Part shown: positions 1-6,488 of the stretch, piece after piece | Layout of the letters: each line of letters opens with the position of its first letter | How positions within the stretch are numbered: the first letter of the stretch is position 1 | Source: Spongiactinospora rosea | GTDB taxonomy: Bacteria > Actinomycetota > Actinomycetes > Streptosporangiales > Streptosporangiaceae | Assembly (NCBI RefSeq): GCF_003315795.1 | Contig: NZ_QMEY01000009.1 | Coordinates: 1-64,000 of the forward strand | Direction: 5' to 3' | DNA length: 64,000 bases | Translations under genes and position numbers: made by a program | The notes under the pieces: model-generated | Told to the model about the DNA's origin: nothing | Database searches by the model: none | The model's input: only the letters and a program-made list of their open reading frames with translations

Positions 1-1
1 C

Positions 2-184
2 GCGTTGGGAATCGGCTCGCACTGGCCCTTTGACCAGTGGGGACGCTTCCTGCCCGAGCACACCACCGCGGTCAGTCTGCTGGACCGGCTCCTGCACCAC
101 AGCATCGTGGTGGTCACCGAAGGTGAGTCCTTCCGGATGAAACAGGCACGAACCAGGACACCAGCACGCTTGATCAAGAAGTAG
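2..184 (+). CDS. IS21-family IstB-like ATP-binding protein, C-terminal fragment
   Basis: Only the last 60 residues lie inside the window, so the 5' part is beyond the left edge. The readable segment runs GIGSHWPFDQWGRFLP, then a stretch ending LLDRLLHHSIVVVTEGESFR, then a basic tail. In IstB/IS21 helper ATPases the protein normally ends with a similar pattern: a 'SNLPF..WG' motif, then LDRLLHH and a 'GxSYR' strand. The product would be the DnaA-like AAA+ helper that works with the IstA transposase. The P-loop and Walker B motifs are outside the window, so I cannot tell whether the gene is intact. It marks the right part of an insertion sequence at the window boundary. Confidence 0.8.
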   Translation, partial: ALGIGSHWPFDQWGRFLPEHTTAVSLLDRLLHHSIVVVTEGESFRMKQARTRTPARLIKK

Positions 185-212
185 TCAACTACGAAGAGGT
201 GGGGACTTCTAC

Positions 213-350
213 ATGGCCACCAGCGGCGACACGCACTTGGCCGTTGACACACAGGCCCGCGACTTCCTCGAAGCGGTGATGCTGTCAATGTCCCGACGAC
301 ACGCCCGCGAACTCCGAACTCTGATCAACGCCCTCGACGACCACTATTGA
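213..350 (+). CDS. small conserved-looking hypothetical protein (45 aa)
   Basis: This short frame begins with ATG 28 bp after the istB stop and is preceded by a purine-rich GAGGTGGGG ribosome-binding sequence. The protein is soluble and predicted helical; its second half reads SRRHARELRTLINALDD, which resembles short actinobacterial proteins with an 'R-ARELR-L---LD' helix. I do not know a function. Its last 26 bp overlap convergently with the end of the next gene on the opposite strand. It could be an unrelated chromosomal gene left beside the insertion sequence, or a passenger of it. The start site and compact composition support translation, but the length makes this uncertain. Confidence 0.45.
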   Translation: MATSGDTHLAVDTQARDFLEAVMLSMSRRHARELRTLINALDDHY

Positions 351-846
351 TGTCATCCGGGTCGCCGAATCTCGCCCGGATTCTGGCGGCGCCGTACTGC
401 CCTCTCGGGTTGCAGACCGGGCACGCGCACGGCGGCCTTCCGTGGGCGTCAGGCATGTAACGCCAGCCGGTCAACCGGTTCACCCGGCGGATTCGATGAA
501 TTTCACCCGCTCCAATGGGACGCGAGATGAAGACCTCGTATCCGCGCGGGTCCGGCTGCGCCGCGATCAGCGCAGCGGCCTCGGCACTGCCCAGTTCGGC
601 GGGGAAGCTGTTGTAGTGCCCGGCCCGCACCGGCTCGTCGTCGGGAACCCTGAAGTACACGGCGATGAGCGCCCGCCGACCACCCCGCCGCAGCTCGCGT
701 ACCCACTGATGGGTGATCTGGTACGACGGCAGCACCGGCAGACAATAGACACCCGCTCCGCCGTACCCACCGCTGACCGCCCGAATGCCACCACGCCGTA
801 TCGAGCGGACGTTCTTGGCCGCGGTGATGTGCACCAGCATCGTCAT
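325..846 (-). CDS. conserved actinobacterial hypothetical protein (173 aa)
   Basis: I start the gene at the ATG giving MTMLVHITAAKN, because GGGAG lies 8 bases upstream and the longer frame runs into the neighbouring repeated promoter DNA. The protein reads like a family I recall from streptomycetes: an N-terminal 'LVHIT-A--V--IRR-GI' segment, a central GVYCLPVLPSYQITHQWVRE block, then VYFRVPDDEPV, and a C-terminal TGWRYMPDAHGR followed by a CACPVCNP cysteine pair that could bind metal. No signal peptide or membrane segment is visible. The fold recalls small ADP-ribosyltransferase-like or RES-like proteins, but I see no catalytic set that proves it. The reaction is unknown. Confidence 0.7.
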   Translation of the reverse strand: MTMLVHITAAKNVRSIRRGGIRAVSGGYGGAGVYCLPVLPSYQITHQWVRELRRGGRRALIAVYFRVPDDEPVRAGHYNSFPAELGSAEAAALIAAQPDPRGYEVFISRPIGAGEIHRIRRVNRLTGWRYMPDAHGRPPCACPVCNPRGQYGAARIRARFGDPDDINSGRRGR

Positions 847-876
847 CGCGGCGACTCCCATGTGCCACGCGGGGGA

Positions 877-1356
877 CGCGCCCAAAGCCACCTCAATCGG
901 TGGGCCATGCGTCCGAAATATGGAAAACCGAGAGGTCCACACCCCAAGCGATCAATGCTGATCTGAAGGAGTCCTCCCACCCTACCGTGAGGAGCCCCCC
1001 GTGAAGATCCGTCACTTACCCGCCGCGGCCCTGCTCGCGACCGCCCTGGGCGCCACCGCCCTGGCCGGCGCAGCACCCGCCTCCGCCTCCATCACCCACC
1101 AGACCAGCGCCACCTCCGCCCTCGCCCCGCTGCCGCCGGACTGGTACTACTCTGGCCGCTACGAGACCATGGCCGACTGCAGAATAGGCTTCCAGGACGC
1201 CGCCGAAAACGGCGAGTTCACCGGCCTCGCCGGCTGCCGCTACTACGCAGGCGACCGCTACCGCCGCGCGGGCTACTACTTCCTGATGTACATCCCCTGA
1301 CCCTCGGCGAGCGCGGCGTCCACGGCCCAGTCCCTGGACGCCTTCCGCATTCACTT
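877..1356. repeat. tandem duplication, copy A (promoter + gene + 3' flank)
   Basis: About 480 bp starting at GACGCGCCCAAAGCCACCTC, repeated with few changes 519-520 bp downstream (copy B at 1396-1875). The duplicated block holds the upstream region, the whole 99-codon gene and about 55 bp after its stop. Upstream DNA is as well conserved as the coding part, so the promoter was copied with the gene. One base differs in spacing just before the start codon, which is GTG in copy A and ATG in copy B. Confidence 0.85.
1001..1300 (+). CDS. small secreted tyrosine-rich protein, copy A
   Basis: A 99-residue exported protein. Residues 1-29 form a Sec signal peptide (MKIRHLPAAALLATALGATA with an ALA/ASA-type cleavage region). 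The mature part is rich in Tyr and small residues and carries two cysteines, in MADCRIGF and LAGCRYY, likely one disulfide. The start is GTG, with GAGGAG placed 6 bases upstream. It is 75-80% identical by eye to the next gene, and a more distant relative lies at 2721-3020. All three end in aromatic-rich segments and have a 'C-(R)YY' motif. Function is unknown; a secreted structural, adhesive or antimicrobial role is possible. There is no modifying enzyme next to it. Confidence 0.75.
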   Translation: MKIRHLPAAALLATALGATALAGAAPASASITHQTSATSALAPLPPDWYYSGRYETMADCRIGFQDAAENGEFTGLAGCRYYAGDRYRRAGYYFLMYIP

Positions 1357-1395
1357 CCACACAGTGCGGGCCGGGCACGCCCCGCCCCAACACGG

Positions 1396-1875
1396 ACGCA
1401 CCCAAAGCCACCTCATTCGGTGGACCATGCGTCCGAAATATGGAAAACCGGGAGGTCCACACCCCAAGCGATCAGTGCTGATCTGAAGGTGTCCTCCCAC
1501 CGTACCGTGAGGAGTCCCCATGAAGATCCGTTACTTATCCGCCGCGGCCCTGCTCGCGACCACCCTGGGCACCGCCGCCCTGGCCACCGCCGCACCCGCC
1601 TCCGCCACCATCACCCACCAGACCAGCGCCACAACCGCCCTCGCCCCGATACCGCCGAACTATTACTACTCCAGGCGCTACGAAACCCTGGCCGCCTGCT
1701 ACGCAGGTCTCCGGGACGCCGCCGAAAACGGCGACTTCACCGGCCTCGCCCCCTGCCGCTACTACCCAGGCGACCAATACCGCCAGGCGGGCTGGTACTA
1801 CCTGATGTACATCCCCTGATCCTCGGCGAGTGTGGCGTCCACGGCCCAGTCCTTGGACGCCTTCCGCACTCCTTC
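1396..1875. repeat. tandem duplication, copy B
   Basis: Second copy of the block described at 877-1356. Homology holds through the promoter, the coding sequence and the segment ending near GGACGCCTTCCGCACT, then stops close to the convergent acetyltransferase stop codon at 1874. The copies have drifted mostly at third codon positions, which points to selection on the protein after duplication. Confidence 0.85.
1520..1819 (+). CDS. small secreted tyrosine-rich protein, copy B
   Basis: A 99-residue paralogue of the gene at 1001-1300, with the same layout: Sec signal peptide over residues 1-29 (MKIRYLSAAALLATTLGTAA), then a short Thr/Ala linker, then a mature aromatic part with NYYYSRRYETLAACYAGL and two conserved cysteines. 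The C-terminus WYYLMYIP matches copy A (YYFLMYIP). The start is ATG here, with GAGGAG 5 bases upstream. Substitutions between the copies are concentrated between the signal peptide and the first cysteine, while the DAAENG-FTGLA core is kept. The biological role is unknown; duplicate and near-duplicate genes suggest dosage or variant-pair selection. Confidence 0.75.
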   Translation: MKIRYLSAAALLATTLGTAALATAAPASATITHQTSATTALAPIPPNYYYSRRYETLAACYAGLRDAAENGDFTGLAPCRYYPGDQYRQAGWYYLMYIP

Positions 1876-2389
1876 AGCGCCCAGGCACAGCCCGCTCCAA
1901 CTCCACCAAAGCCAGCAGCGGCCCTTCCCCGAAATCATGATCGTGGGTCCTGCCGGTCTCGGCAAAGCCGTTCTTCGCATAGAACCGGCGCGCTTGAGCA
2001 GAGTCCCGAAGCGTCCACAGATGCACTTCGCCGTACCCCGCGTCCCGCGCCCGCTCCAACACGGCCATCAACAGGACCCTCGCAACCCCCTTACCCCAGA
2101 CGTCCGGGTGCGCAAAGAACGTATGAATCTCCGCCACGCCGGCCCGAGAAGTAGAGCCCCCGAACCGAGCGAACGCCCCCACCCGCCCATTCAGGCACGC
2201 CAGCAAGATCCCTTCCCCGCCCTCCGCCACCACCCCATGCCACTTCCCCCGCCGCTCCTCCACCCCGGCCGCAGCCACCCCCGGCGCACAGAACGGCCCA
2301 TGCGAGACCCCCCACGACACAGCATGGATCTCCCCGAGGACATCCCCATCCCCGGGCCCCGCGGGGCGGACGGTTATCACATCTGGCAT
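1874..2389 (-). CDS. GNAT family N-acetyltransferase
   Basis: A 171-residue protein with the GNAT fold order: N-terminal VRPAGPGDGDVLGEIH strand/helix, a central strand EIHTFFAHPDVWGKGVARVL that holds the acetyl-CoA pyrophosphate-binding motif (V/W-GKGVAR-L, the Q/R-x-x-G-x-G/A variant), and a C-terminal LWTLRDSAQARRFYAKNGF helix-strand that closes the cofactor site. It would transfer acetyl from acetyl-CoA to an amine, substrate unknown. Length is normal for the family. It is read leftwards and converges on secreted-protein copy B. The start ATG at 2389 is the only good one, but I see no strong ribosome-binding site. Confidence 0.85.
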   Translation of the reverse strand: MPDVITVRPAGPGDGDVLGEIHAVSWGVSHGPFCAPGVAAAGVEERRGKWHGVVAEGGEGILLACLNGRVGAFARFGGSTSRAGVAEIHTFFAHPDVWGKGVARVLLMAVLERARDAGYGEVHLWTLRDSAQARRFYAKNGFAETGRTHDHDFGEGPLLALVELERAVPGR

Positions 2390-2720
2390 GCAACAGACAC
2401 TAATGAACCACAGCCCACCCCAACGCTGGGTGCAGGTGACTCCGCCGTCGTCAACCGGCGTCTTCGGCTAACGCCACGGCGCGGCACCCGAGGGAGACAT
2501 CACGATCGACGCCCGCAGGGTCCCGTACGACCCGTACCGAGACCCGGCGATGCGCGAGCTGACCGGCCCGGACTACACGGTGCGGCGGCGCGTCCCGGCT
2601 CACGGCCGGCTCTCGGCGAAGGATGCGGAGGCGCTGGCGGAGTAGCTCACCGAATGGGCCCGGCGCGGGCAAGCCTCCCGGCGAGAACGCGGAATGCCCC
2701 TGGCGACGTAACCTCGTACC
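2390..2720. other. intergenic region with a decayed reading frame
   Basis: No supportable gene. On the plus strand, 2472-2645 is an open stretch whose translation contains ITIDARRVPYDPYRDPAMRE and ends KDAEALAE before TAG. It has no ATG, GTG or TTG that would place a start upstream of the conserved-looking part, although GAGGGAGA lies in front of it. It may be the 3' remnant of a lost gene. The rest shows no structure I can name. Confidence 0.35.
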
Positions 2721-3020
2721 ATGATCAACCTCATGAATGCGAAACGCGGCCTCGCCCTCGCAGGGACGGTGCTCGCCCTCGCCGCCGGTCCCGCCCTGCT
2801 GGCCTCAACACCCGCCGCCGCAGCCGCGCCGGTCGCCGCCCCGTCGAGCATCGCCGCCGGGCACTGGTCTTACGACGGGTACTACTACGGCGACGCCGCA
2901 GGCTACGACGCCTGCCACAGGGACGGCCGCCTGTCCTCCCACCCCTACGAGTGCCGGTACTACCCCAAGGGCTGGGACGGAAAGCCGAAGTACGAGCTGT
3001 GGATATGGGTCAACTACTGA
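2721..3020 (+). CDS. small secreted tyrosine-rich protein, divergent paralogue
   Basis: A 99-residue exported protein with a Sec signal peptide (RGLALAGTVLALAAGPALLA, cleavage in the Ala-rich TPAAAAAP region). The mature part has SYDGYYYGDAAGYDACHRDG and then YECRYYPKGWDGKPKYELWI. The order of aromatic cluster, cysteine, roughly 16-18 residues, cysteine followed by RYY, and an aromatic C-terminus matches the two tandem copies at 1.0 and 1.5 kb, so I treat it as a third family member. Identity outside these marks is low. The ATG at 2733 is an alternative start; no clear ribosome-binding site distinguishes them. A strong terminator hairpin follows directly. Function unknown. Confidence 0.72.
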   Translation: MINLMNAKRGLALAGTVLALAAGPALLASTPAAAAAPVAAPSSIAAGHWSYDGYYYGDAAGYDACHRDGRLSSHPYECRYYPKGWDGKPKYELWIWVNY

Positions 3021-3033
3021 CCCACACGCGTGT

Positions 3034-3063
3034 ACACCCCTCTGGCCGATACCGGAGGGGTGT
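3034..3063 (+). terminator. intrinsic terminator after secreted protein gene
   Basis: A perfect 9-bp stem, ACACCCCTC and GAGGGGTGT, around a 12-base loop, starting 13 bp after the stop codon at 3020. There is no long T-tract, as is usual in GC-rich actinobacteria. Confidence 0.75.
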
Positions 3064-4066
3064 TCATGTTTCTCGGCGAGAATGGATCAGTGCCCCTTAT
3101 GCAGCAGCCACCGGTCGTGCTGTTGCCATGTCCGAACGGCAGGGGGCTGTGGCCGATCCCGAATCGCAGGATCGAGACATCTGAAGAGGCCGAGGAGCCG
3201 GCGATGCTACTCGCCGTGTGGGCCCAAGGGCAGCGGGCGCATCGCTGAGAACGAGGACGACCCCGCCCTCCGAGGACGGGGCCGTGCGACATCTGCCAGG
3301 CATGGGAGTGGAGCCGCGGCTACCACCCCGGGCCCCACTCCCGGGTCTCAGTAGCTCAACCAAGGAGAGCCTGCCCCGGCGACTATACATGCGGTGACAT
3401 GCCGTTTCCTCTGGGTGGCAGAAACGAGAACCATTTCTCGGGATCCGACGTTTCCTCAACTTGGCCCTCCATCTCCTCTTTCTCCAGCTAGAGAGCCCCC
3501 GTCAGGCACGCTCCATAGGCGGACAACTACCAGACGTCGCAATGCGGGCCGCATGCGGACACGGCTCAACCAACGACAACAAGAAGGAACTGCATGGATC
3601 CAAACGGTCTGGTCCTCCGGGTCGGTGTGCGGCTCGGGCGGGGTGGTGCGTCCTGCCAGGGGCTCGGCCATGGTGGCGGGCGCGGATGGTTGTGGCGGGG
3701 CGTTTCAGCCATGCGGCGAGGTCGTCACGGTCCATGAGCGAAGTCTCGGTGTCGGCGACGCGATGAGATGAGGGTCAGGCCGTACTCCGTTAACGCCCCT
3801 TGGCCGATCACCCAGGATTTCGGTCTCATCGATTATTGTGACACCTGAACATCCATGAACAGTCGATTACCGGTTGTTCTCGCAGGGAACCGAACCGCTG
3901 TGCCTTCCGGACAGGCCGATTTATTTATTGGGCCGGATATCGGAAATGCGGATGATGGACCGGCATTGAATGGCGAGGTAAAACGAGGGTGCTCCGGTTC
4001 GACACCGGACGGTCTCAGCCCGGCGTGTGTGAGAACAGCACACCCGGCACCCCCCAAGGAGGACCA
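3064..4066. other. 1-kb region without a supportable gene; structured 5' leader at its end
   Basis: Several short open frames exist on both strands, but none has a recognisable product, signal peptide or good start. An inverted repeat with 8-bp arms (GGGAGTGG and CCACTCCC) lies at 3304-3342. The stretch 3820-3990 is less GC-rich than its surroundings. Near the end, 3993-4009 forms a hairpin with a 5-bp stem and the seven-base loop TTCGACA, exactly like a tRNA T-arm; 4020-4047 forms a second hairpin (CCGG-bulge-GTGTG with CACAC-CCGG) just before the ribosome-binding site of the next gene. These two could be a structured leader or the remnant of a tRNA. Confidence 0.4.
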
Positions 4067-4702
4067 GTGAAACGCAGCCGATGGGCGGCATGCCTGCTCG
4101 CCCTTCTCATGTCGCTGCTGTCAGCACAGGGAGTGCAGGGCACCTCTGCCTCTGCCTCTGCCGAAGGCTTCAGGGACTGCAACCCGATCACCTGGCGGGA
4201 GATCGAGCTGGACTGCCTCAAGGCCGCGGTCCTCGTGCACAGTTGGTGCATATGCCCGCCGCCACCGTGCCGGTGCCCATTGGAGTGGGCGGTCAGTTTC
4301 CGTACGAGGCCGGTACTACCGGTGAACCTGGAGTTCCAGTACCTCGGAGATGTGTACCGGGGCCTCGCCACGCTGCATGTGGCGGCGAAGTCCAGCGACC
4401 CCGCAACTCGCGGCCCGCTTCGCCAAGAAGCGCTGGGGTACTTCAAATCCGCCGCACGGACGCTGGGCAGCAGCGTAATAGCAGTGGATCAGGTCGGGCT
4501 GTTCGATCGGGAGAACACCGTCCTCCATCCCCAGCGCGTTCCGTGGCTGTCGGCCGCCGCCGGCGAGGTCGCGGCAGGTATGTACGACCTGCACGTAGGT
4601 GGCGGCGGGGGATCGTCCGGACCGAGGGGGCCGGTCGCGGCGATGCGGCATTTCGATGAGGCGTACAAGAGTTTCACCACCGCGACTCTCGCGGGTCGCT
4701 GA
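4067..4702 (+). CDS. secreted hypothetical protein, Cys-containing (211 aa)
   Basis: The start is GTG at 4067 with an ideal AAGGAGG five bases upstream; longer frames lack this. Residues 1-25 are a Sec signal peptide (VKRSRWAACLLALLMSLLSA). The mature protein has a cysteine-rich early part (DCNPITW, LDCLKAA, then WCICPPPPCRCP) followed by a mostly helical region (YRGLATLHVAAKSSDP, FKSAARTLG, MRHFDEAYKSFTTA) that could form a helical bundle. A glycine-rich GGGGGSSG linker sits near residue 184. I do not recognise the family. It stands alone, with a structured leader before it and a terminator after it, so it is probably a single-gene transcript for an extracellular protein. Confidence 0.7.
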   Translation: MKRSRWAACLLALLMSLLSAQGVQGTSASASAEGFRDCNPITWREIELDCLKAAVLVHSWCICPPPPCRCPLEWAVSFRTRPVLPVNLEFQYLGDVYRGLATLHVAAKSSDPATRGPLRQEALGYFKSAARTLGSSVIAVDQVGLFDRENTVLHPQRVPWLSAAAGEVAAGMYDLHVGGGGGSSGPRGPVAAMRHFDEAYKSFTTATLAGR

Positions 4703-4712
4703 GCCGCGCGGC

Positions 4713-4767
4713 GGGCTCCGGTGCCTCGATGCCGCTACGCCGAGCGGGCATCGCGCCGCCGGAGCCC
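4713..4767 (+). terminator. long intrinsic terminator hairpin
   Basis: Two nested perfect stems: GGGCTCCGG (4713-4721) with CCGGAGCCC (4759-4767), and inside it CGATGCC (4727-4733) with GGCATCG (4747-4753). It begins 11 bp after the stop codon at 4702. Confidence 0.75.
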
Positions 4768-4792
4768 ACCGTCATCCAGGCGGTCGAAGGGT

Positions 4793-4933
4793 GCGGGAAC
4801 GGCGAGCGGCCACGACGGCTTGGGGAACCCGGGCGCCAGGGTCCGGCTGGCAACGGCGGACGGCGAAAAGGGGGCGCAAGCCGTACGCCGGGCGAAGCCC
4901 GGCCCTAGAAAGACAGGCCGAGCGTCAGCGAGG
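4793..4933. repeat. dispersed GC-rich non-coding repeat, copy at 4.8 kb
   Basis: This 141-bp stretch aligns over its whole length with 46400-46535: GGAACGGCGAG near the start, GGGCNCCAG, then AACGGCGGNCGGCGANANGG, a perfect hairpin CCGGGCGAAGCCCGG (4888-4902), and ACAGGCCGAGCG-CAGCGAGG at the end. No reading frame is shared between the copies, so the conserved object is the DNA or RNA, not a protein. Confidence 0.75.
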
Positions 4934-4940
4934 TCCAATG

Positions 4941-5107
4941 CGCGCGAAGCGCGACGCCCTCGGGCGAAGCCCGTCCTCCTGTGCGCGGTAGCGCGGCGCC
5001 GGGAAGTACAGGCCGAGCGGAGCGAGGTCCAATGAGCGCGCGAAGCGCGTCTGCTTGGCAACCGGGCCGAGCGTCAGCGAGGGCGATTGGGCGCTCGGGG
5101 CGCGGCT
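4941..5107. repeat. mini-hairpin array and partial repeat cores
   Basis: After the full copy come short perfect hairpins: CGCGCGAAGCGCG (4941-4953), CGGGCGAAGCCCG (4961-4973) and GCGCGGTAGCGC (4983-4994). Two partial copies of the repeat end follow: CAGGCCGAGCGGAGCGAGG and GGGCCGAGCGTCAGCGAGG. The segment around 5066-5107, with GAGGGCGATTGGGCGC, recurs near 25681-25720. Confidence 0.65.
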
Positions 5108-5178
5108 TGCCCTGGGAATGGGGCGAGCGCCAAGAGGGTTGGGTGGGGCGGCTTGGCGCCTTGGGGTTGGAGGATGAG

Positions 5179-5222
5179 GGTGGAGCCTAGGAGATTCGAA
5201 CTCCTGACTTCCTGCTTGCAAA
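5179..5222 (-). other. attachment-site copy: 3' half of tRNA-Ala (attL/attR)
   Basis: These 44 bp are identical to 6325-6368, the 3' half of the intact tRNA-Ala gene from the anticodon loop to the CCA end. The 5' half of a tRNA is absent here. A duplicated tRNA 3' end on one side of foreign DNA is the hallmark of site-specific integration by a tyrosine integrase, so this is the distal attachment site of an integrated element. Confidence 0.85.
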
Positions 5223-5277
5223 TCGGTCTGATCTTCGACCACAGGGGGCCTGAGCTGGGTGGCGGGCTCCCCGCGAG

Positions 5278-5330
5278 TGACCGTGACTGACCGGCGTTGA
5301 CCGCCCTTAGTGGCCCGCTAATGGCCCGGC
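5278..5330. repeat. phased TGACCG repeats, possible integrase arm sites
   Basis: TGACCG occurs three times at exact 10-bp spacing (5278, 5288, 5298), followed by two TA(G/A)TGGCCCG direct repeats at about 5307-5329. They lie 56 bp inside the attachment-site copy, where arm-type integrase or excisionase sites are expected. Confidence 0.45.
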
Positions 5331-5341
5331 GGCCAGGACTC

Positions 5342-5710
5342 TTAGCTCTCCTTCTCGACAGCTTCGGCGATCGTGCGGAGTCTTCGGATCTCGTCGAAAA
5401 TCTCCCGGTCGGAGAGGACGGACATGACCGTCAATCCTTGTGGGCCCGGTTCTCTGTGATACTTCCCGAGGGTGTAGCAGAGCGCTGCGCGTAGTTCGCC
5501 AAGCTCTCGCTGGAGGGCATCTTGTAGAACCTTGCGCGTCGCAAGCTGGACGCCCGTCGGCGTACGGTCGCCTCCCTCAGCATCCTCACCCGTGGTGACG
5601 GTGATGTCTTCAACCCGTACGTACTCATCGCCCGGGCGGACGTCGATGACCACGGGAGTGTCGTCGGGTAGACCTTCGAGGTAGTCGAGGAGCTGCCGCA
5701 CGGTGAGCAT
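5342..5710 (-). CDS. small hypothetical protein of integrated element
   Basis: A 122-residue protein; I use the ATG giving MLTVRQLLDYLEGLPDD, with AGGGA about 10 bases upstream, because the upstream extension is arginine-rich and resembles no protein. The N-terminal half (LPDDTPVVIDVRPGDEYVRVEDITV) recalls small actinobacterial plasmid/ICE proteins that pair a 'LPDD-PV-' helix-strand with a beta-rich core. The C-terminal half is helical (VLQDALQRELGELRAALCYT and IFDEIRRLRTIAEAVEKE). No catalytic motif is visible. It lies between the two tRNA-derived repeats, so it was probably brought in with the element; its role in the element is unknown. Confidence 0.6.
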   Translation of the reverse strand: MLTVRQLLDYLEGLPDDTPVVIDVRPGDEYVRVEDITVTTGEDAEGGDRTPTGVQLATRKVLQDALQRELGELRAALCYTLGKYHREPGPQGLTVMSVLSDREIFDEIRRLRTIAEAVEKES

Positions 5711-5906
5711 GATCACAGGATTCCCTGGCCGGGTGCACCTGCACAAGCCTTCGCCCGCCTGATCATCCCGTCTGCCGTCGACCCGCCCGAAGGGGGAAGC
5801 GAGCCGGGGGCATGGGGCCAAGGTGGAGCGCCCCACCGGACGAACGACCTTGGCCCCATGCCCCCGGTCTGCTCGGCTCGTCCCAGGTTGATGGCGGACG
5901 GGACGC

Positions 5907-6300
5907 CCTGGCCAGGGCATCCCCGTCGATCCGGCCGCCTACGACTACGCCCGCGCGGCCCGCGACGCCCTCCACTTCTCCAAGCCGGTGGACCGGTTCG
6001 TGCAGAACCTGCGCCGAGTCGCCGGATACGACGTGCAGTACTTCGCCACCGTCGAACCCCAGAAGAGGTTCGCGCCGCATCTGCACATGGCGATCCGCGG
6101 GACCTTGCCGCGTGCGGAGATCAAGCAGATCGCCGCCGCCACCTATCACCAGGTGTGGTGGCCGTCTGTGGATGAAGTCCGATTCGAGGGCGAGCACCTG
6201 CCGGTCTGGGCCGAGCGGGATGAGCAGGGCGAGCCGTAGCCGGACGGACAGGCCGACGACTACCGACCCAGCCACGGGGGAACTGCTGCCGCCGGGCGAA
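5907..6300 (+). pseudogene. RepSA-like replication initiator fragment (AICE/pSAM2 type)
   Basis: The frame 5907-6239 reads GIPVDPAAYDYARAARDALHF, then VDRFVQNLRRVAGYDVQYFA, VEPQKRFAPHLHMAIRGTLP and ATYHQVWWPSVDE. This is the central part of the RepSA-type initiator of pSAM2-like actinomycete integrative and conjugative elements; the HLHxAIRG part belongs to its HUH-like core. An upstream TGA at 5889 and loss of the N-terminal region leave no start. After the TAG at 6237 the family sequence continues one frame over as TDPATGELLP (about 6262-6291) and then stops. It is therefore truncated at both ends and frameshifted, so it cannot support replication. Confidence 0.85.
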
Positions 6301-6323
6301 GATCAGATAGGGGACGTTTGCGC

Positions 6324-6399
6324 TGGTGGAGCCTAGGAGATTCGAACTCCTGACTTCCTGCTTGCAAAGCAGGCGCTCTGCCAACTGAGCTAAGGCCCC
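6324..6399 (-). tRNA. tRNA-Ala, anticodon TGC
   Basis: Read on the minus strand: acceptor GGGGCCT pairs with AGGCTCC, the D-arm holds AGCTCAGTTGGCAGAGC, the anticodon arm is CCTGCTTTGCAAGCAGG (loop TTTGCAA, anticodon TGC), and the T-arm is CAGGAGTTCGAATCTCCTA. The discriminator is A, and the CCA end is encoded (6324-6326). The gene is intact and serves as the integration site; its 3' 44 bp are duplicated at 5179-5222. Confidence 0.97.
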
Positions 6400-6488
6400 T
6401 TTAGAGGTGGGTGTGACCAACTGTGGTCATCGTGCACCGCGAGCACAGCATATAACGCCGACGCGGGCGGTGGTCGCCGTGTTGGGGG

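Noticed and set aside
2472..2645. Possible gene ending KDAEALAE
   Set aside because: It has a Shine-Dalgarno-like stretch but no acceptable start codon before the conserved-looking part, so I list it only as a remnant in the intergenic entry.
1832..3184. A 450-codon plus-strand frame
   Set aside because: Antisense to the GNAT gene and out of frame with the secreted gene at 2721; composition is proline/arginine-rich and unlike a protein.
3993..4009. A tRNA gene suggested by the T-arm-like hairpin
   Set aside because: No acceptor, D-arm or anticodon arm partner is found at the required distances.
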